DNA from: Streptomyces sp. STR69
GTDB lineage: Bacteria; Actinomycetota; Actinomycetes; Streptomycetales; Streptomycetaceae
Length of the DNA: 64,000 bases
Direction of reading: 5' to 3'
Assembly: GCF_024519455.1 (NCBI RefSeq)
Contig: NZ_JALJRY010000006.1
Span: 151,815-215,814, forward strand
Part shown: piece by piece, positions 23,155-32,025 of the stretch
Position numbering within the stretch: the first letter of the stretch is position 1
Layout: each line of letters begins with the position of its first letter
Position numbers and translations under genes: made by a program
Notes under the pieces: model-generated
Seen by the model: only the letters and a program-made list of their open reading frames with translations
Databases searched by the model: none
Told to the model about the DNA's origin: nothing

Positions 23155-24114
23155 CTACGGCAGCTGTCGTACGGTCGAACCCGCCAGGTAGGCCCGGATG
23201 TCCTCGACCGCCTGGCCGTAGTACGTCGTGTAGTTGGCCTGTGACACATAGCCGAGGTGCGGTGTCGCTAGCAGGCGCGGTGCCGTGCGCATCGGGTGGT
23301 CGGCGGGGAGGGGCTCGATGTCGAAGACGTCGATTCCGGCGCCGGCGATACGGCCCTCGTGCAGCGCGGCGAGCAGGGCGTCCTGGTCGACGATCGCCGC
23401 GCGCGAGGTGTTGACCAGATACGCGGTCGGCTTGAGGAGGGCGAGTTCGGCGGGCCCGAGGAGACCCCGGGAGCGGTCGCCGAGGGCCAGGTGGACCGAG
23501 ACGAAGTCGCTCTCCGCGAGCAACTTCTCCTTGGACGCGGCGAGTTCTACGCCGATCTCGTCCGCCCGCTCCTTGGTGAGGTGCTCGCTCCAGGCGGTGA
23601 CCCGCATGCCGAAGGCGAGCCCGATCGTGGCCACCCGGCCGCCGATCTTCCCGAGGCCGAGCAGTCCGAGGGTGCGGCCGTGCAGGTCGGCGCCGACGGT
23701 CTGCTGCCAAGGGCCGCCCCCGCGAAGGGAGTTGTTCTCCTCGACGATGCCCCGGGCCAGGCCGAGCAGCAGGGCCCAGGTCAGTTCGACCGGCGGCGCC
23801 GAGGAGCTGGCCGTACCGCACACGGTGACGCCGTGCGCCTCGGCGGCGGCGTAGTCGATGACCGTGTTGCGCATGCCGGAGGCGATCAGCAGCTTCAGCC
23901 GGGGGAGCCGGGCGAACAGCGAGGCGGGGAAGGCGACGCGTTCGCGCAGCGTGACCACGATGTCGGCGGTGGCGAGGGCGGCGGCCAACTCGCCCTCGCC
24001 GTCGAGGTGTTCACGCAGGCTGACGACTTCCACCGCGTCCTCGACGGGCGACCAGTCGGCGAGACGGGTCGCCGCGTTCTGATAGTCGTCGAGGACAACA
24101 CAACGCAGGCGCAC
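23155..24114 (-). CDS. D-2-hydroxyacid dehydrogenase family protein
   Basis: A 319-residue NAD-dependent oxidoreductase of the D-isomer 2-hydroxyacid dehydrogenase family. The nucleotide fold shows TLGLLGLGKIGGRVA (GxGxxG, near residue 150). The catalytic triad appears as Arg in LVNTSRAAIVD, Glu in FDIEPLP and His in ATPHLGYVS. Substrate cannot be told from sequence. The ATG at 24114 is 34 bases downstream of the permease stop, so the two may be co-transcribed. Length is normal for the family. Confidence 0.9.
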   Translation of the reverse strand: MRLRCVVLDDYQNAATRLADWSPVEDAVEVVSLREHLDGEGELAAALATADIVVTLRERVAFPASLFARLPRLKLLIASGMRNTVIDYAAAEAHGVTVCGTASSSAPPVELTWALLLGLARGIVEENNSLRGGGPWQQTVGADLHGRTLGLLGLGKIGGRVATIGLAFGMRVTAWSEHLTKERADEIGVELAASKEKLLAESDFVSVHLALGDRSRGLLGPAELALLKPTAYLVNTSRAAIVDQDALLAALHEGRIAGAGIDVFDIEPLPADHPMRTAPRLLATPHLGYVSQANYTTYYGQAVEDIRAYLAGSTVRQLP

Positions 24115-24148
24115 GGCGGTTCGGTTCCTTAGGTCGGGTTCTGGAAGG

Positions 24149-25681
24149 TTATTCCTTCGCGTGGGACATCGCCGTGCGGGTCGGCTTGCCGAGGGCCCAG
24201 AACAGGACGCCGAGGAGGACGAACGCGGCGAGCGGTACGGCCTCCGTGAGGAGGTACTTCACGCGCTCGGCGTGGGTCCAGCCGTCCGGGAGGTAGTCGG
24301 CGCCGAACCAGGCGGTAGGCGCTCCCGGGGCGAGCAACTGCACACTTGCGAACACGATGAGCAGGGTGAGCACCACGCTGATCAGGATGGGGGCGGGTGC
24401 CTTGTAGGGGCGGGGGACGTCCGGGGCCTTGTAGCGGAGTACCGCGAGGGCCGGGAAGATGCCCAGGTAGCTGATGAGCGTGGTGGAGATGGCGAGGCCG
24501 AGGACGGCGCCGAAGAGCTTGGCGGCGCTGCCGTTGGTCAGCTCGTGGGCCAGCACCAGGACGAGGGTGGAGACGAGACCGCTGAGGATGTTGACCCGTA
24601 CCGGCGTCCCGAACCGGCTGGAGATGACGCCGAGGAAGCGGGGCGCGGCGCCGTCGTAGCCGGAGACGGCGAGGGCGCGGTCGGAGCCCATGACCCAGGT
24701 GACGCCGGAGGACAGCACCGTGAGGATGAACAGGACCGCGGCGATGTCCCCGAGGACCGTGCCCGCGCCGCTGCTGGTGATGGTGCCGTCGGCGGCGACG
24801 TTGCCGCCGTAGACGGTGAAGACCTGGCGGATCGCGTCGAGGAAGCCGCCGAGGCCGGTGATGGCCTTGACCGGGAGGACGAGCAGGATGCCGAGGATGG
24901 GCAGCGCGTAGAGGACCACGGACAGGGCGGCGCTGCGGAAGATCGCGAACGGCACGTCCTTCTGCGCGTCGGTCATCTCGTCGCCCGCCGTGTTGGGCAG
25001 CTCGAAGCCGACGTAGTTGAACATCAGGACGGGCACCAGGCCGACGAAGCCCGCGTACGTCGGGGAGAAGTCGCCGACGCCGAAGCCGTGCAGGCCGTGC
25101 TTGATGCCGTAGATGACGACCGTGAGCGTGAAGAAGCCGAGGAGGACGAAGCGGCTCCAGGCGCCGATGGTGGGGATCCACTTGCCGACGTCGAAGGAGA
25201 GGATCGCGGCGAGGACGCCCACCCAGATGAAGACGAGGGCGAAGACGTAGAAGGCCGGGGTGCTCAGGTCCTTGCCGTCGTTGAAGAAGGTCGTGAACGC
25301 GGTGACGGCGGCGACGGCGAGGGTGCCGCCGAGCCAGACCGGGTTGGTGATCCAGTACAGGAAGTTGTTGACGGCGCCCGCGAGGCGGCCGAAGGCCCGG
25401 CTGGTCCAGATGTAGGGGCCGCCCTCCTCGGGGAACGCGGCACCGAGCTCGGCGATCAGCAGCGCCGAGGGCACGAAGAAGACCACGGCCAGCACGATGA
25501 GCCAGGTGAACGCCTCGGCGCCGGAGGAGGCGACCGTGCCGATCGTGTCCACTCCGACGATCGTGCAGAGAAGGAAGAAGAGGATGTCGAAACGGCCGAA
25601 GTGCTTGCGCAGCTTCTGCCGCTCCGTCTGGGCTGCGGCCGGCGCGTCGGCCGGCTCGAAGGCTGTCTGACCAGCGGCCAC
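24149..25681 (-). CDS. APC-family amino acid permease
   Basis: A 510-residue polytopic membrane transporter with about 12-13 helices. The first helix (FDILFFLLCTIVGVDTIGTVASSGAEAF) and the following EEGGPYIWTSRAFG are typical of the APC superfamily, glutamate/GABA-antiporter-like branch. GTG 25681 is chosen because AGGAG lies about seven bases upstream and the first residues (AAGQTAFEPADAP) form a normal cytoplasmic leader; the frame stays open to 26473 without coding sense. It likely forms a unit with the downstream dehydrogenase. Confidence 0.88.
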   Translation of the reverse strand: MAAGQTAFEPADAPAAAQTERQKLRKHFGRFDILFFLLCTIVGVDTIGTVASSGAEAFTWLIVLAVVFFVPSALLIAELGAAFPEEGGPYIWTSRAFGRLAGAVNNFLYWITNPVWLGGTLAVAAVTAFTTFFNDGKDLSTPAFYVFALVFIWVGVLAAILSFDVGKWIPTIGAWSRFVLLGFFTLTVVIYGIKHGLHGFGVGDFSPTYAGFVGLVPVLMFNYVGFELPNTAGDEMTDAQKDVPFAIFRSAALSVVLYALPILGILLVLPVKAITGLGGFLDAIRQVFTVYGGNVAADGTITSSGAGTVLGDIAAVLFILTVLSSGVTWVMGSDRALAVSGYDGAAPRFLGVISSRFGTPVRVNILSGLVSTLVLVLAHELTNGSAAKLFGAVLGLAISTTLISYLGIFPALAVLRYKAPDVPRPYKAPAPILISVVLTLLIVFASVQLLAPGAPTAWFGADYLPDGWTHAERVKYLLTEAVPLAAFVLLGVLFWALGKPTRTAMSHAKE

Positions 25682-25845
25682 CGGGAGCTCCTGCGGGGAC
25701 GAGGGGCGGGATTCGGCCAATGATCGGTGCCCGTGGGGAACCCCACAAGCGTTCGGGGCCAAGTCTTGACCATTACGTATCCAACGGGACGTAACGGAAA
25801 CCGGGGGGAAACACGGGGGCGATCGGGCCACCGGCGCGGTGGGGC

Positions 25846-26661
25846 TCACGGCTTGCGGGCCATGCCGCCCCATATCAAGGGCCTGGGGAGATCGGGCGTC
25901 GGGACGGGCACGTCGGGACGCCAGTCGTCCAGCGGTACGAGGCCCGGTTGCTGGAGGTCGAAGTCGGTGAAGAACTGCTGGAGTTGACCGGCTGTGCGGA
26001 GCTGGCCGCGTCCTGTTTCTCCCTGGTAGAGGCGGAACAGTGTGGTCGCGCCGATCGGATCGGCGTCGGACACAAGGGAGTTGAGGGCGAGGGTGCTGCC
26101 CGGTGCCAAGCGGTCGCGGAGGGCGGCGAACTGGGCTGTGGTGGCGGGTGTTTCGGGCAGGAAGTGGACGACGCCGGAGACGATGACACCGAGCGGGGCG
26201 GTGAGGTCGATCAGGGCGTGCAGGTCGGGGTGGTCGAGGACGGATGCCATGTCCTGGACGTCGCCAAGGAGCAGTACGGATCGTCCGGGCTCCAACAGGG
26301 GTCTGCCGTGGGCGAGCACGGTGGGGTCGTTGTCGACGTAGACGACTCTGGTGTCGGGGTGGTGGCGGGCGGCGACCTCGTGCACGTTGTCCTGGGTGGG
26401 CAGGCCGGCGCCCAGGTCGAGGAACTGGGTGATGCCCTCGGCGGTCATGGCGGCCACGACTCGCACCAGCCAACGCCGCATGGCCCGGGCCAGCAGGGGT
26501 GCCTGCGGGTTGGCGGCGGTGATGCGTCGGGCGGCTGCGCGGTCGGCGGGGTAGTGGGTGTGGCCGCCGAGGAAGTAGTCGTAGATCCGGGCGACGTTGG
26601 GTACGTCGGGTACGTGCTCGATACCGGGCGATGCCTGGGGCGCGACCGGCTCGTCAGCCAT
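25846..26661 (-). CDS. SAM-dependent methyltransferase of the DUF574 / Methyltransf_19 family
   Basis: A 271-residue protein abundant in Streptomyces. Signature segments are PNVARIYDYFLGGHTHYPADRAAARRI near the N-terminus, FLDLGAGLPTQDNVHEVA (SAM-binding glycine loop), VVYVDNDPTVLAHGR and a GVIVSGVVHFLP segment. The natural substrate of the family is unknown to me. It lies 164 bases before the permease start, on the same strand. Confidence 0.9.
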   Translation of the reverse strand: MADEPVAPQASPGIEHVPDVPNVARIYDYFLGGHTHYPADRAAARRITAANPQAPLLARAMRRWLVRVVAAMTAEGITQFLDLGAGLPTQDNVHEVAARHHPDTRVVYVDNDPTVLAHGRPLLEPGRSVLLLGDVQDMASVLDHPDLHALIDLTAPLGVIVSGVVHFLPETPATTAQFAALRDRLAPGSTLALNSLVSDADPIGATTLFRLYQGETGRGQLRTAGQLQQFFTDFDLQQPGLVPLDDWRPDVPVPTPDLPRPLIWGGMARKP

Positions 26662-26845
26662 GAGGGGTCACCTTTCGCTCAATGAGCTTCCAACGAGCTT
26701 CGCCACGCGGAGAGTTGCGCGGGGGTCGCTCCACGACCAGGGGCTGTGCGGGGTTCGTCGGGCACGACTCGGCAGGACACCATTCTCCGTCCGAGCGTCC
26801 GGGGCGGGGAAGACGGCACCGGGTTCCGCGGAGGTCCGCATCGCC

Positions 26846-28348
26846 TCACCCTCCGGGGGCGGAGTGCTCGGCGTCGGCGGCGTGGAGGACTTCGTGGATC
26901 AGCAGGTCGAGGTCGTCCGGGGTGGTGCGGTAGTTGCACAGGGCGGCGCGCAGGACGGTACGGCCGTGGACGGCGACGGTGGCGAGGTAGGCGCGTCCGT
27001 TGTCCTGGACGCGGCGGGCGACGCGGGTGTGCAGGCCGTCCGGGTCGCCCCCGTCGGGGTCGGTGATCCGGAAGCAGGCGACCGGCAACGGACCGCCCGC
27101 CAGCAGCTGAAGCCGGGGTTCGGCGGTGATCCGCTCGCGCAGCCCGTCGGCGAAGGCCAGGTAGTGCTCGATCAGACCGGTGACGCCGTCGCGGCCCAGG
27201 TGGTGCAGGGTGGCCCACAGGCCGAGGGCCCGGGTGCCAGGACGGGTCAGCTCGATCGTGGCATGGGACAGCCAGGGCAGGGCGTCCGGTTCACCGGCGG
27301 TGAGGTAGGACGCCTGGTGGGCGAAGGCCGTGTGCAGGTGCTCGGGGTCGGGGACGAGCAACGCCCCGCAGCCCACCGGCACGCTGAGGGTCTTGTGCGG
27401 GTCCACGGTCAGCGAATCGACGCCGCCGACGCCCACGTAGTGGGGCGCCAGGGCCGGCACACCGGCTCCGAGTCCGCCCCAGGCACCGTCCGCGTGGTGC
27501 CACATCCCCACGCTCCGGCACAGTTCCGTGACCGGTTCGAGCGGATCCACGGCGCCGGTGGCGGTGGTGCCCAGTGTGGTGACGGCGCAGAAGGGCAACA
27601 GGCCCGCGTCCAGGTCGGCGGTGACCGCGGCGCGCAGCGCGGCGGGGTCCAGGCGGTCGTGCGGGTCTGTGGCGACGGGGCGCAGCCGGTGGGCGGGCAG
27701 GCCGATGCAGGCGGCTGCCTTGGCGACGGACATGTGTGCCTGGGCGCTGTAGTAGAGGGTGAGGCGGGCGTGGTCGTGGTCGAAGGCGGGGCCGTCGGCG
27801 GAGCCGCGCCGGGCGAGGAACCAGGTGCGGGCGGTGGCCAGGGCGAGCAGGTTGGCCATGGAGCCGCCGCTGGTCAGGACCCCGCCCGCACCGTCGGGCA
27901 GGCCCGCCAGGTCGGCGAGCATGCGCACGGTGCCGCGTTCCAGGTCCATCAGGGCGTTCTCGCCCATCCCGCAGGTCGCGTTGATGGCGCAGGCCAGCAG
28001 ATCGGCGACGATCCCGGCCGGTGCGGGCGGCGAGTTGACCCAGGCGAAGAACGCGGGGTGTCCGTTCCCGGTCGGGTACGGTGCGATCTCCTCGCGCACG
28101 AAGTCCAGCACCCCGCCCAACTCCCGGCCCCGTTGCCGCAGTTGTCCCGCACGCAGCCGGGATCGCACCCGCACGGGCAGCGGACGGCTCACCGGGCCCT
28201 GCGGCAGCTCGCTCAGGTACCGGGCGGCCCACTCGGCCGCCGCCACGAGTTCGTCCCGCAGCACCTTCGCGTGGACCGCGGGCGGCTCCGGGGACAGGCC
28301 GAACTCGCCGAACCGGGACGGAGCTTGGTCGTGCAAACGCTGAGTCAT
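26846..28348 (-). CDS. Pyridoxal-phosphate-dependent amino acid decarboxylase (group II)
   Basis: A 500-residue enzyme of the aromatic-L-amino-acid/glutamate decarboxylase family. Diagnostic parts are NGHPAFFAWVNSPP, GVLTSGGSMANLLALATAR, HHADGAWGG (the Asp that contacts the PLP ring nitrogen) and TVDPHKTLSVPVGCG, whose Lys forms the Schiff base. It would decarboxylate an L-amino acid to an amine; the specificity is not clear. It stands alone, 184 bases upstream of the DUF574 methyltransferase. The start is ATG 28348. Confidence 0.9.
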   Translation of the reverse strand: MTQRLHDQAPSRFGEFGLSPEPPAVHAKVLRDELVAAAEWAARYLSELPQGPVSRPLPVRVRSRLRAGQLRQRGRELGGVLDFVREEIAPYPTGNGHPAFFAWVNSPPAPAGIVADLLACAINATCGMGENALMDLERGTVRMLADLAGLPDGAGGVLTSGGSMANLLALATARTWFLARRGSADGPAFDHDHARLTLYYSAQAHMSVAKAAACIGLPAHRLRPVATDPHDRLDPAALRAAVTADLDAGLLPFCAVTTLGTTATGAVDPLEPVTELCRSVGMWHHADGAWGGLGAGVPALAPHYVGVGGVDSLTVDPHKTLSVPVGCGALLVPDPEHLHTAFAHQASYLTAGEPDALPWLSHATIELTRPGTRALGLWATLHHLGRDGVTGLIEHYLAFADGLRERITAEPRLQLLAGGPLPVACFRITDPDGGDPDGLHTRVARRVQDNGRAYLATVAVHGRTVLRAALCNYRTTPDDLDLLIHEVLHAADAEHSAPGG

Positions 28349-28841
28349 GGCGGCGTGGGGGGCCTTTCGTCGTCACAGACCCCCTGGTCAGCGAAGCGAG
28401 GGCCATGATCGTAACGAGCACGTGCATCGGCCGACACGTGTACCGGCACAACTCGACGCGGCCTCCCGCGAGGGTCCGCAGCCGACGTGGAGTGCCGCGC
28501 TCCTGGCCGTTCCCTGAGATGCCCTGAGAGGTGAGTTCCTGGCCGGTGCCGACATGGGCTGTGACTCCCTGGTGTCGGGCGCGGCCCGGCCGCGCAGGTG
28601 ATAGCCGTTGATGCCCGCAAGCGCACTGCGCGGCACCTGCGGGAGCACAAGCTCGGACGACTGCACGTGCTGCACGCACGGCTGCGCGGTCGGCGGGGCG
28701 GTCCGACGAACGGCGGGAAACCGCTGCGAGGAAACCGTCAACTCACCCGCTGCCTGTAACGGCTCGGCAAAGAACTGTGGCTGCCCGGCGTCGTGATCTC
28801 CACCCTCAACCCGGCCCGGCACGGCACGAGGCACGGACAAG
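28349..28841. other. Region without a convincing gene
   Basis: About 490 bases between the decarboxylase start and a tiny open frame at 28842. Short open frames occur on both strands but lack Shine-Dalgarno sites, codon bias or recognisable domains. Plus-strand fragments such as DARKRTARHLREHKLGRLH look like gene debris, but I could not identify a parent. The decarboxylase promoter must lie in its left part. Confidence 0.5.
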
Positions 28842-29006
28842 ATGCTGGTGCTCAACGACCTCGCGACTCCGGAACCCTTCGTCGAGGATGACGCCGATGT
28901 CGCCGTCCTCGTCCACCGCGAGGACGCCCTCTGTGCGGCAAGCCCTTCCCGGCCCAGTAAGGCCCCAGCGGAACCGTCGAGTTACTGGCCTATCATTGCC
29001 GAGTGA
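28842..29006 (+). CDS. Possible small gene coupled to the DUF3515 lipoprotein
   Basis: An ATG-started frame of 54 codons rich in acidic residues (LATPEPFVEDDADVAVLVHRED) that ends in a GTGA overlap with the next gene. The four-base overlap is the only strong argument, and it could be chance. No domain is visible and the Shine-Dalgarno is poor. It may instead be the 3' scrap of a lost gene whose stop region now feeds the lipoprotein. Confidence 0.25.
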   Translation: MLVLNDLATPEPFVEDDADVAVLVHREDALCAASPSRPSKAPAEPSSYWPIIAE

Positions 29007-29476
29007 CTTATAGCCGCTGGATACCCCGAGCCGTCCTTGTGTCAACGCTGGTGTCGACCATCGCCAGCTGTAGCAGCTCGGGAAACGCAGTAGAGGTTTC
29101 CCCTCCCTCTCTTGACGCGGCGGGTATCAAGATCTGCCGATCCTTTTACGGAGCTTTGCCGGATTCACTGGATGGCCTCCGCCGCCGCACAGTGACCCCG
29201 AAGTCCGAACTGACAGCAGCATGGGGAAATCCTGCTGTTGTGCTCACCTGTGGAATCCCTCGCCCGGAGAAGATGAGTGACCCCAACGCAGACGCAGGGA
29301 CAGTCGAGGGGGTGAACTGGCTCATGGAAAATTCGAGGGACGGCAGTTATCGCTGTACCACCACATATCGAAAGGTCTATGTGCAAGTCTTTTTGCCGGA
29401 GAAGCGTGCACATGATGTTGGCACCCTCATGCAGCTCGCCAAGCCGATCAAGAAATGGATCCCCTCGGCGCTGTAA
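29003..29476 (+). CDS. DUF3515-family lipoprotein
   Basis: A 157-residue exported lipoprotein. The N-terminal hydrophobic segment ends in a lipobox (STIASC, Cys near residue 23). The mature part follows the DUF3515 pattern: LPDSLDGLRRRTVTPKSELTAAWGNPAVVLTCGIPRP, then GVNWLMENS and a C-terminal VYVQVFLPEK strand. The function of the family is unknown to me. GTG 29003 is chosen from the signal peptide; it overlaps the stop of the small frame at 28842. Base composition is lower in GC than the neighbourhood. Confidence 0.8.
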   Translation: MTYSRWIPRAVLVSTLVSTIASCSSSGNAVEVSPPSLDAAGIKICRSFYGALPDSLDGLRRRTVTPKSELTAAWGNPAVVLTCGIPRPEKMSDPNADAGTVEGVNWLMENSRDGSYRCTTTYRKVYVQVFLPEKRAHDVGTLMQLAKPIKKWIPSAL

Positions 29477-29487
29477 TTTGCACGGCC

Positions 29488-30486
29488 CTAACTTGCGGCG
29501 TCGACAATGGATCGTGCGTTCTTCAGCCACCTGCCATACTCGGTGCGCAGCTTCTTGAGGAATTTTTGATTTTGCTGGATGAAAGAATTCTCATAGGCAG
29601 TGTGCAGTGAAATCATGGTCCCCAAGAAGTTGACGTCGTCCTTGCATGCGGCATCGGCTTCGGCGGCGGCTCGTTCCTGTTTGTCCGCGGGGCCCGACCA
29701 GCGCTTATCCGTCATGGCATCGACCGGGCTGTCGTAGTGATATCCAGATTTGGCCATGCAGTCCGACCAGGATTTTGCCAGGGACTTCCAGCGGGTACTT
29801 TTTTCGACCTGAAGTGTCAGTTCGTTTCGCGCTGCCTGTATATGCATTTCCAGGTATCCCCGTGCCGCAAAATCTCCGTCCGAGGCTTTCATTTTCATCC
29901 CGCCGGCAAGGATTGTAGTACTCCCCAGAGGGGCTCCGGCGGTCATCTTTCGTGAGCTCCCCCCTAGACACCCGCCAGCGGGCACGCTTTTTCCATAGAA
30001 CGTCTTTATGGCGCCCCCCATGAGGGCATCCTGAAGCTTGGTTCGCTTTTTCTGCCACGCGTTGTCCTTGGTCGCGCGGCGATCGGAAGCGGTGTCGGGA
30101 GGCGAGTCGTAGCCGTATTTCTCTGCCTCCTCTTTCGTCACCACGAACCATCCTGTCCGGAAATCTCGGACGCCGTTGGCCGCAACAGGCAGTACGGGGA
30201 CTGGATTCTTGGTGTACCCCAACTTTTTCATGCACGAGTTGATCGATTCGGCCTCGGCCCTTTGGAGGGTCGCGTTCTCGCCGTTGGTGGGCAAGTATGA
30301 ATCCAGAGGAAGCTTGACTGTGTCAACCTCTTCGAGATCGACTTTCTTGGCCTCTCCCAGGGTCGGCTTCAGTCCAGTGGTAATTGGCGGGTTTTCTATG
30401 GTTGCCGCAGCATTGCCGTTCGAGCAGCTGCATACGGAGAGCAGCACACCGCACGCGAACACACTGCCCAGTATTTTCTTTCGCAC
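29488..30486 (-). CDS. Hypothetical lipoprotein
   Basis: A 332-residue exported protein with a lipobox-like end of its signal (LLSVCSC). The mature region is charged and mostly helical, with two short Cys pairs (SINSCMKKLGY ... AGGCLGG and SDCMAKSGY ... AACKDD). The repeated C-x-x-K-x-G-Y pattern hints at two related halves. I do not recognise a named family. Codon use is noticeably more AT-rich than in nearby genes, a sign of transfer. GTG 30486 is preceded by GGGAG. It is convergent with the DUF3515 lipoprotein, 11 bases apart. Confidence 0.7.
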   Translation of the reverse strand: MRKKILGSVFACGVLLSVCSCSNGNAAATIENPPITTGLKPTLGEAKKVDLEEVDTVKLPLDSYLPTNGENATLQRAEAESINSCMKKLGYTKNPVPVLPVAANGVRDFRTGWFVVTKEEAEKYGYDSPPDTASDRRATKDNAWQKKRTKLQDALMGGAIKTFYGKSVPAGGCLGGSSRKMTAGAPLGSTTILAGGMKMKASDGDFAARGYLEMHIQAARNELTLQVEKSTRWKSLAKSWSDCMAKSGYHYDSPVDAMTDKRWSGPADKQERAAAEADAACKDDVNFLGTMISLHTAYENSFIQQNQKFLKKLRTEYGRWLKNARSIVDAAS

Positions 30487-30508
30487 AATCGCTCCCGCAT
30501 AATACAGT

Positions 30509-30547
30509 TTGCCGGACTTCGCGCTATCTGGGTGCGAAGTCCGGCAA
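30509..30547 (-). terminator. Terminator of the I36-like gene
   Basis: A perfect 14-bp stem (TTGCCGGACTTCGC at 30509-30522, complement at 30534-30547) with an 11-base loop. It lies 56 bases past the stop of the minus-strand gene at 30603 and just upstream of the next minus-strand gene. Confidence 0.75.
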
Positions 30548-30602
30548 CTACCTGGAGGTTATACCGAAATCGGCCTGCAAAGGCCCACTCGCCTAGTAAT
30601 CC

Positions 30603-31019
30603 TCAGCAATCCTTCTTGAACGAAGAGATCGCGTTGTTGTAGATCGTCCCGTCCAGGGTCGCCGGGCTCGCGTTGTACGAGAAGCCGAGCTTCCACGCCC
30701 CCGAGTAGCCGGTGTCCTTCCAGAAGACGAAGCCAATGCAAGACGTGTACGGGCCCCGGACGGCCATGGAGGAGATGTCGTCATTGACGTCGCCCGTGCC
30801 GCCCCCGATCCAGTCCAGGCCGGCCAGAGAGGAGTGCGGGTCGTTCAGGTCGTAGTGGCCCCCGGTGGCTCCCCACTCGGTGCCGTCGTAGACGCAGATG
30901 TTCCCGGTGTCCGTGCAGTCACCGTCACCGTCGGCCTGTGCGGTTCCTGACAGCGAGAGCGTGAGTGCAGCCGAGAGCGCGGCGCCGAACGTGATGGTAC
31001 GCAGTGGAATGTTGCGCAT
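30603..31019 (-). CDS. Secreted peptidase inhibitor family I36-like protein
   Basis: A 138-residue exported protein. The signal peptide (MRNIPLRTITFGAALSAALT...AQA) precedes a domain with CTDTGNICVYDGTEWGATGGHYDLN, DVNDDISSMAV and a YTSCIGFVFWKDTGYSG segment. This is the beta-gamma-crystallin-like layout of Streptomyces I36 inhibitors (SMI type). Cys residues at both ends could form disulphides. The inhibited peptidase is unknown. ATG 31019 follows AGGAAAGAGA; a longer frame to 31094 would have no signal peptide at its start. Confidence 0.78.
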   Translation of the reverse strand: MRNIPLRTITFGAALSAALTLSLSGTAQADGDGDCTDTGNICVYDGTEWGATGGHYDLNDPHSSLAGLDWIGGGTGDVNDDISSMAVRGPYTSCIGFVFWKDTGYSGAWKLGFSYNASPATLDGTIYNNAISSFKKDC

Positions 31020-31237
31020 TTCGCGTCTCTTTCCTGGTAATTGTCCGTTGTGGGCGCACCAAGAGGGACCCCGCAAGACACAAGAAACGCGCAACTCCCC
31101 CCTGAAGCACCATTATCGTACACCAGTGCTACACAATGTTCATCAGCTTTCACCTTGTGTGCGCTGCGGCAGTGTGACCGTTCGCGCTGCGACACAACCG
31201 ATCGACGCCCTGATCGTGATGGCGTTAGCTGGTCGGC

Positions 31238-31822
31238 ATGCCAGAACTGCGTACCGAGCGTCTCCTGCTCCGTCGGTGGCGGGAGTCCGACCTCGAACCG
31301 TGGGCGGCGATGAACGCCGATCCCGAAGTCCGAGAACACCTGGGGGAACTGCTGGCGCGGGAGCAAAGCGATGCCGCGGTGGCACTCATGCAGGCCGAGT
31401 TCGACGAGCGAGGTTTTGGGTGGTGGGCGCTCGAAGCACAGGAGACTGGCGAGTTCATCGGCCGCGCCGGCTTGGACGAGGTGGACGAGGACATGCCGTT
31501 CGCGGGGGTGGACATCGGGTGGCGGTTGATGCGTTCGGCGTGGGGTCACGGTTACGCCACGGAGGCCGCTCTGGCCTGCCTGGCCTTCGGCTTCGAGGCC
31601 CTCGGGCTGCCGGAGGTTGTGGCGTCGACGACCGTCAACAACCTTCGTTCCCAGGCAGTGATGCGCCGGATCGGCATGACCCGGGACCCGGCCGACGACT
31701 TCGAGGATCTGAGCGTGCCCAAAGGGCCGCTTCGCCAGTGTGTGCTGTACCGGACCCACCGCGGAGAAGCCCAGGGGCTACACCACGCGGCGGACACGAC
31801 CCCGCTGTCGACGATCGCATGA
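31238..31822 (+). CDS. GNAT acetyltransferase (RimJ/RimL type)
   Basis: A 194-residue acetyltransferase. ELRTERLLLRRWRESDLEPW at the N-terminus is the usual RimJ/RimL start. The acetyl-CoA loop is represented by DIGWRLMRSAWGHGYATEAALACLAFGFE, followed by STTVNNLRSQAVMRRIGM. The target (protein N-terminus or small molecule) cannot be told. It is a single gene, divergent from the I36-like protein. Confidence 0.88.
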   Translation: MPELRTERLLLRRWRESDLEPWAAMNADPEVREHLGELLAREQSDAAVALMQAEFDERGFGWWALEAQETGEFIGRAGLDEVDEDMPFAGVDIGWRLMRSAWGHGYATEAALACLAFGFEALGLPEVVASTTVNNLRSQAVMRRIGMTRDPADDFEDLSVPKGPLRQCVLYRTHRGEAQGLHHAADTTPLSTIA

Positions 31823-32025
31823 GCCGCGGTTTCCCCTGGGCCGGCTGCCGACTCGCCAACTACCGCGAACAGCACCCGCCAACTGGCGCGAACGGTCACA
31901 GGCAGCATGCGTTGCCGTCCTCGGTCTCCCGCGCCGAGGAACGGCGTCACCGGCGCCGGACCTGCCAGCCCGTCGGTCACATCGCCGACGGGTGAGGCCG
32001 GCGAGCAGTCAGGTGCGGTTGTCGG

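Noticed and set aside
24161..25723. Long plus-strand open frame opposite the permease
   Set aside because: Composition (EDGDGE-rich, no domain) is that of an antisense shadow of a membrane-protein gene.
26597..28408. Plus-strand open frame of about 600 codons opposite the decarboxylase
   Set aside because: Gly/Val/Gln-rich shadow with no recognisable domain; the minus-strand enzyme is complete with all motifs.
28608..29013. Short plus-strand frames as a transposase remnant
   Set aside because: No inverted repeats, DDE-type motif or recognisable family; left as a region without a convincing gene.
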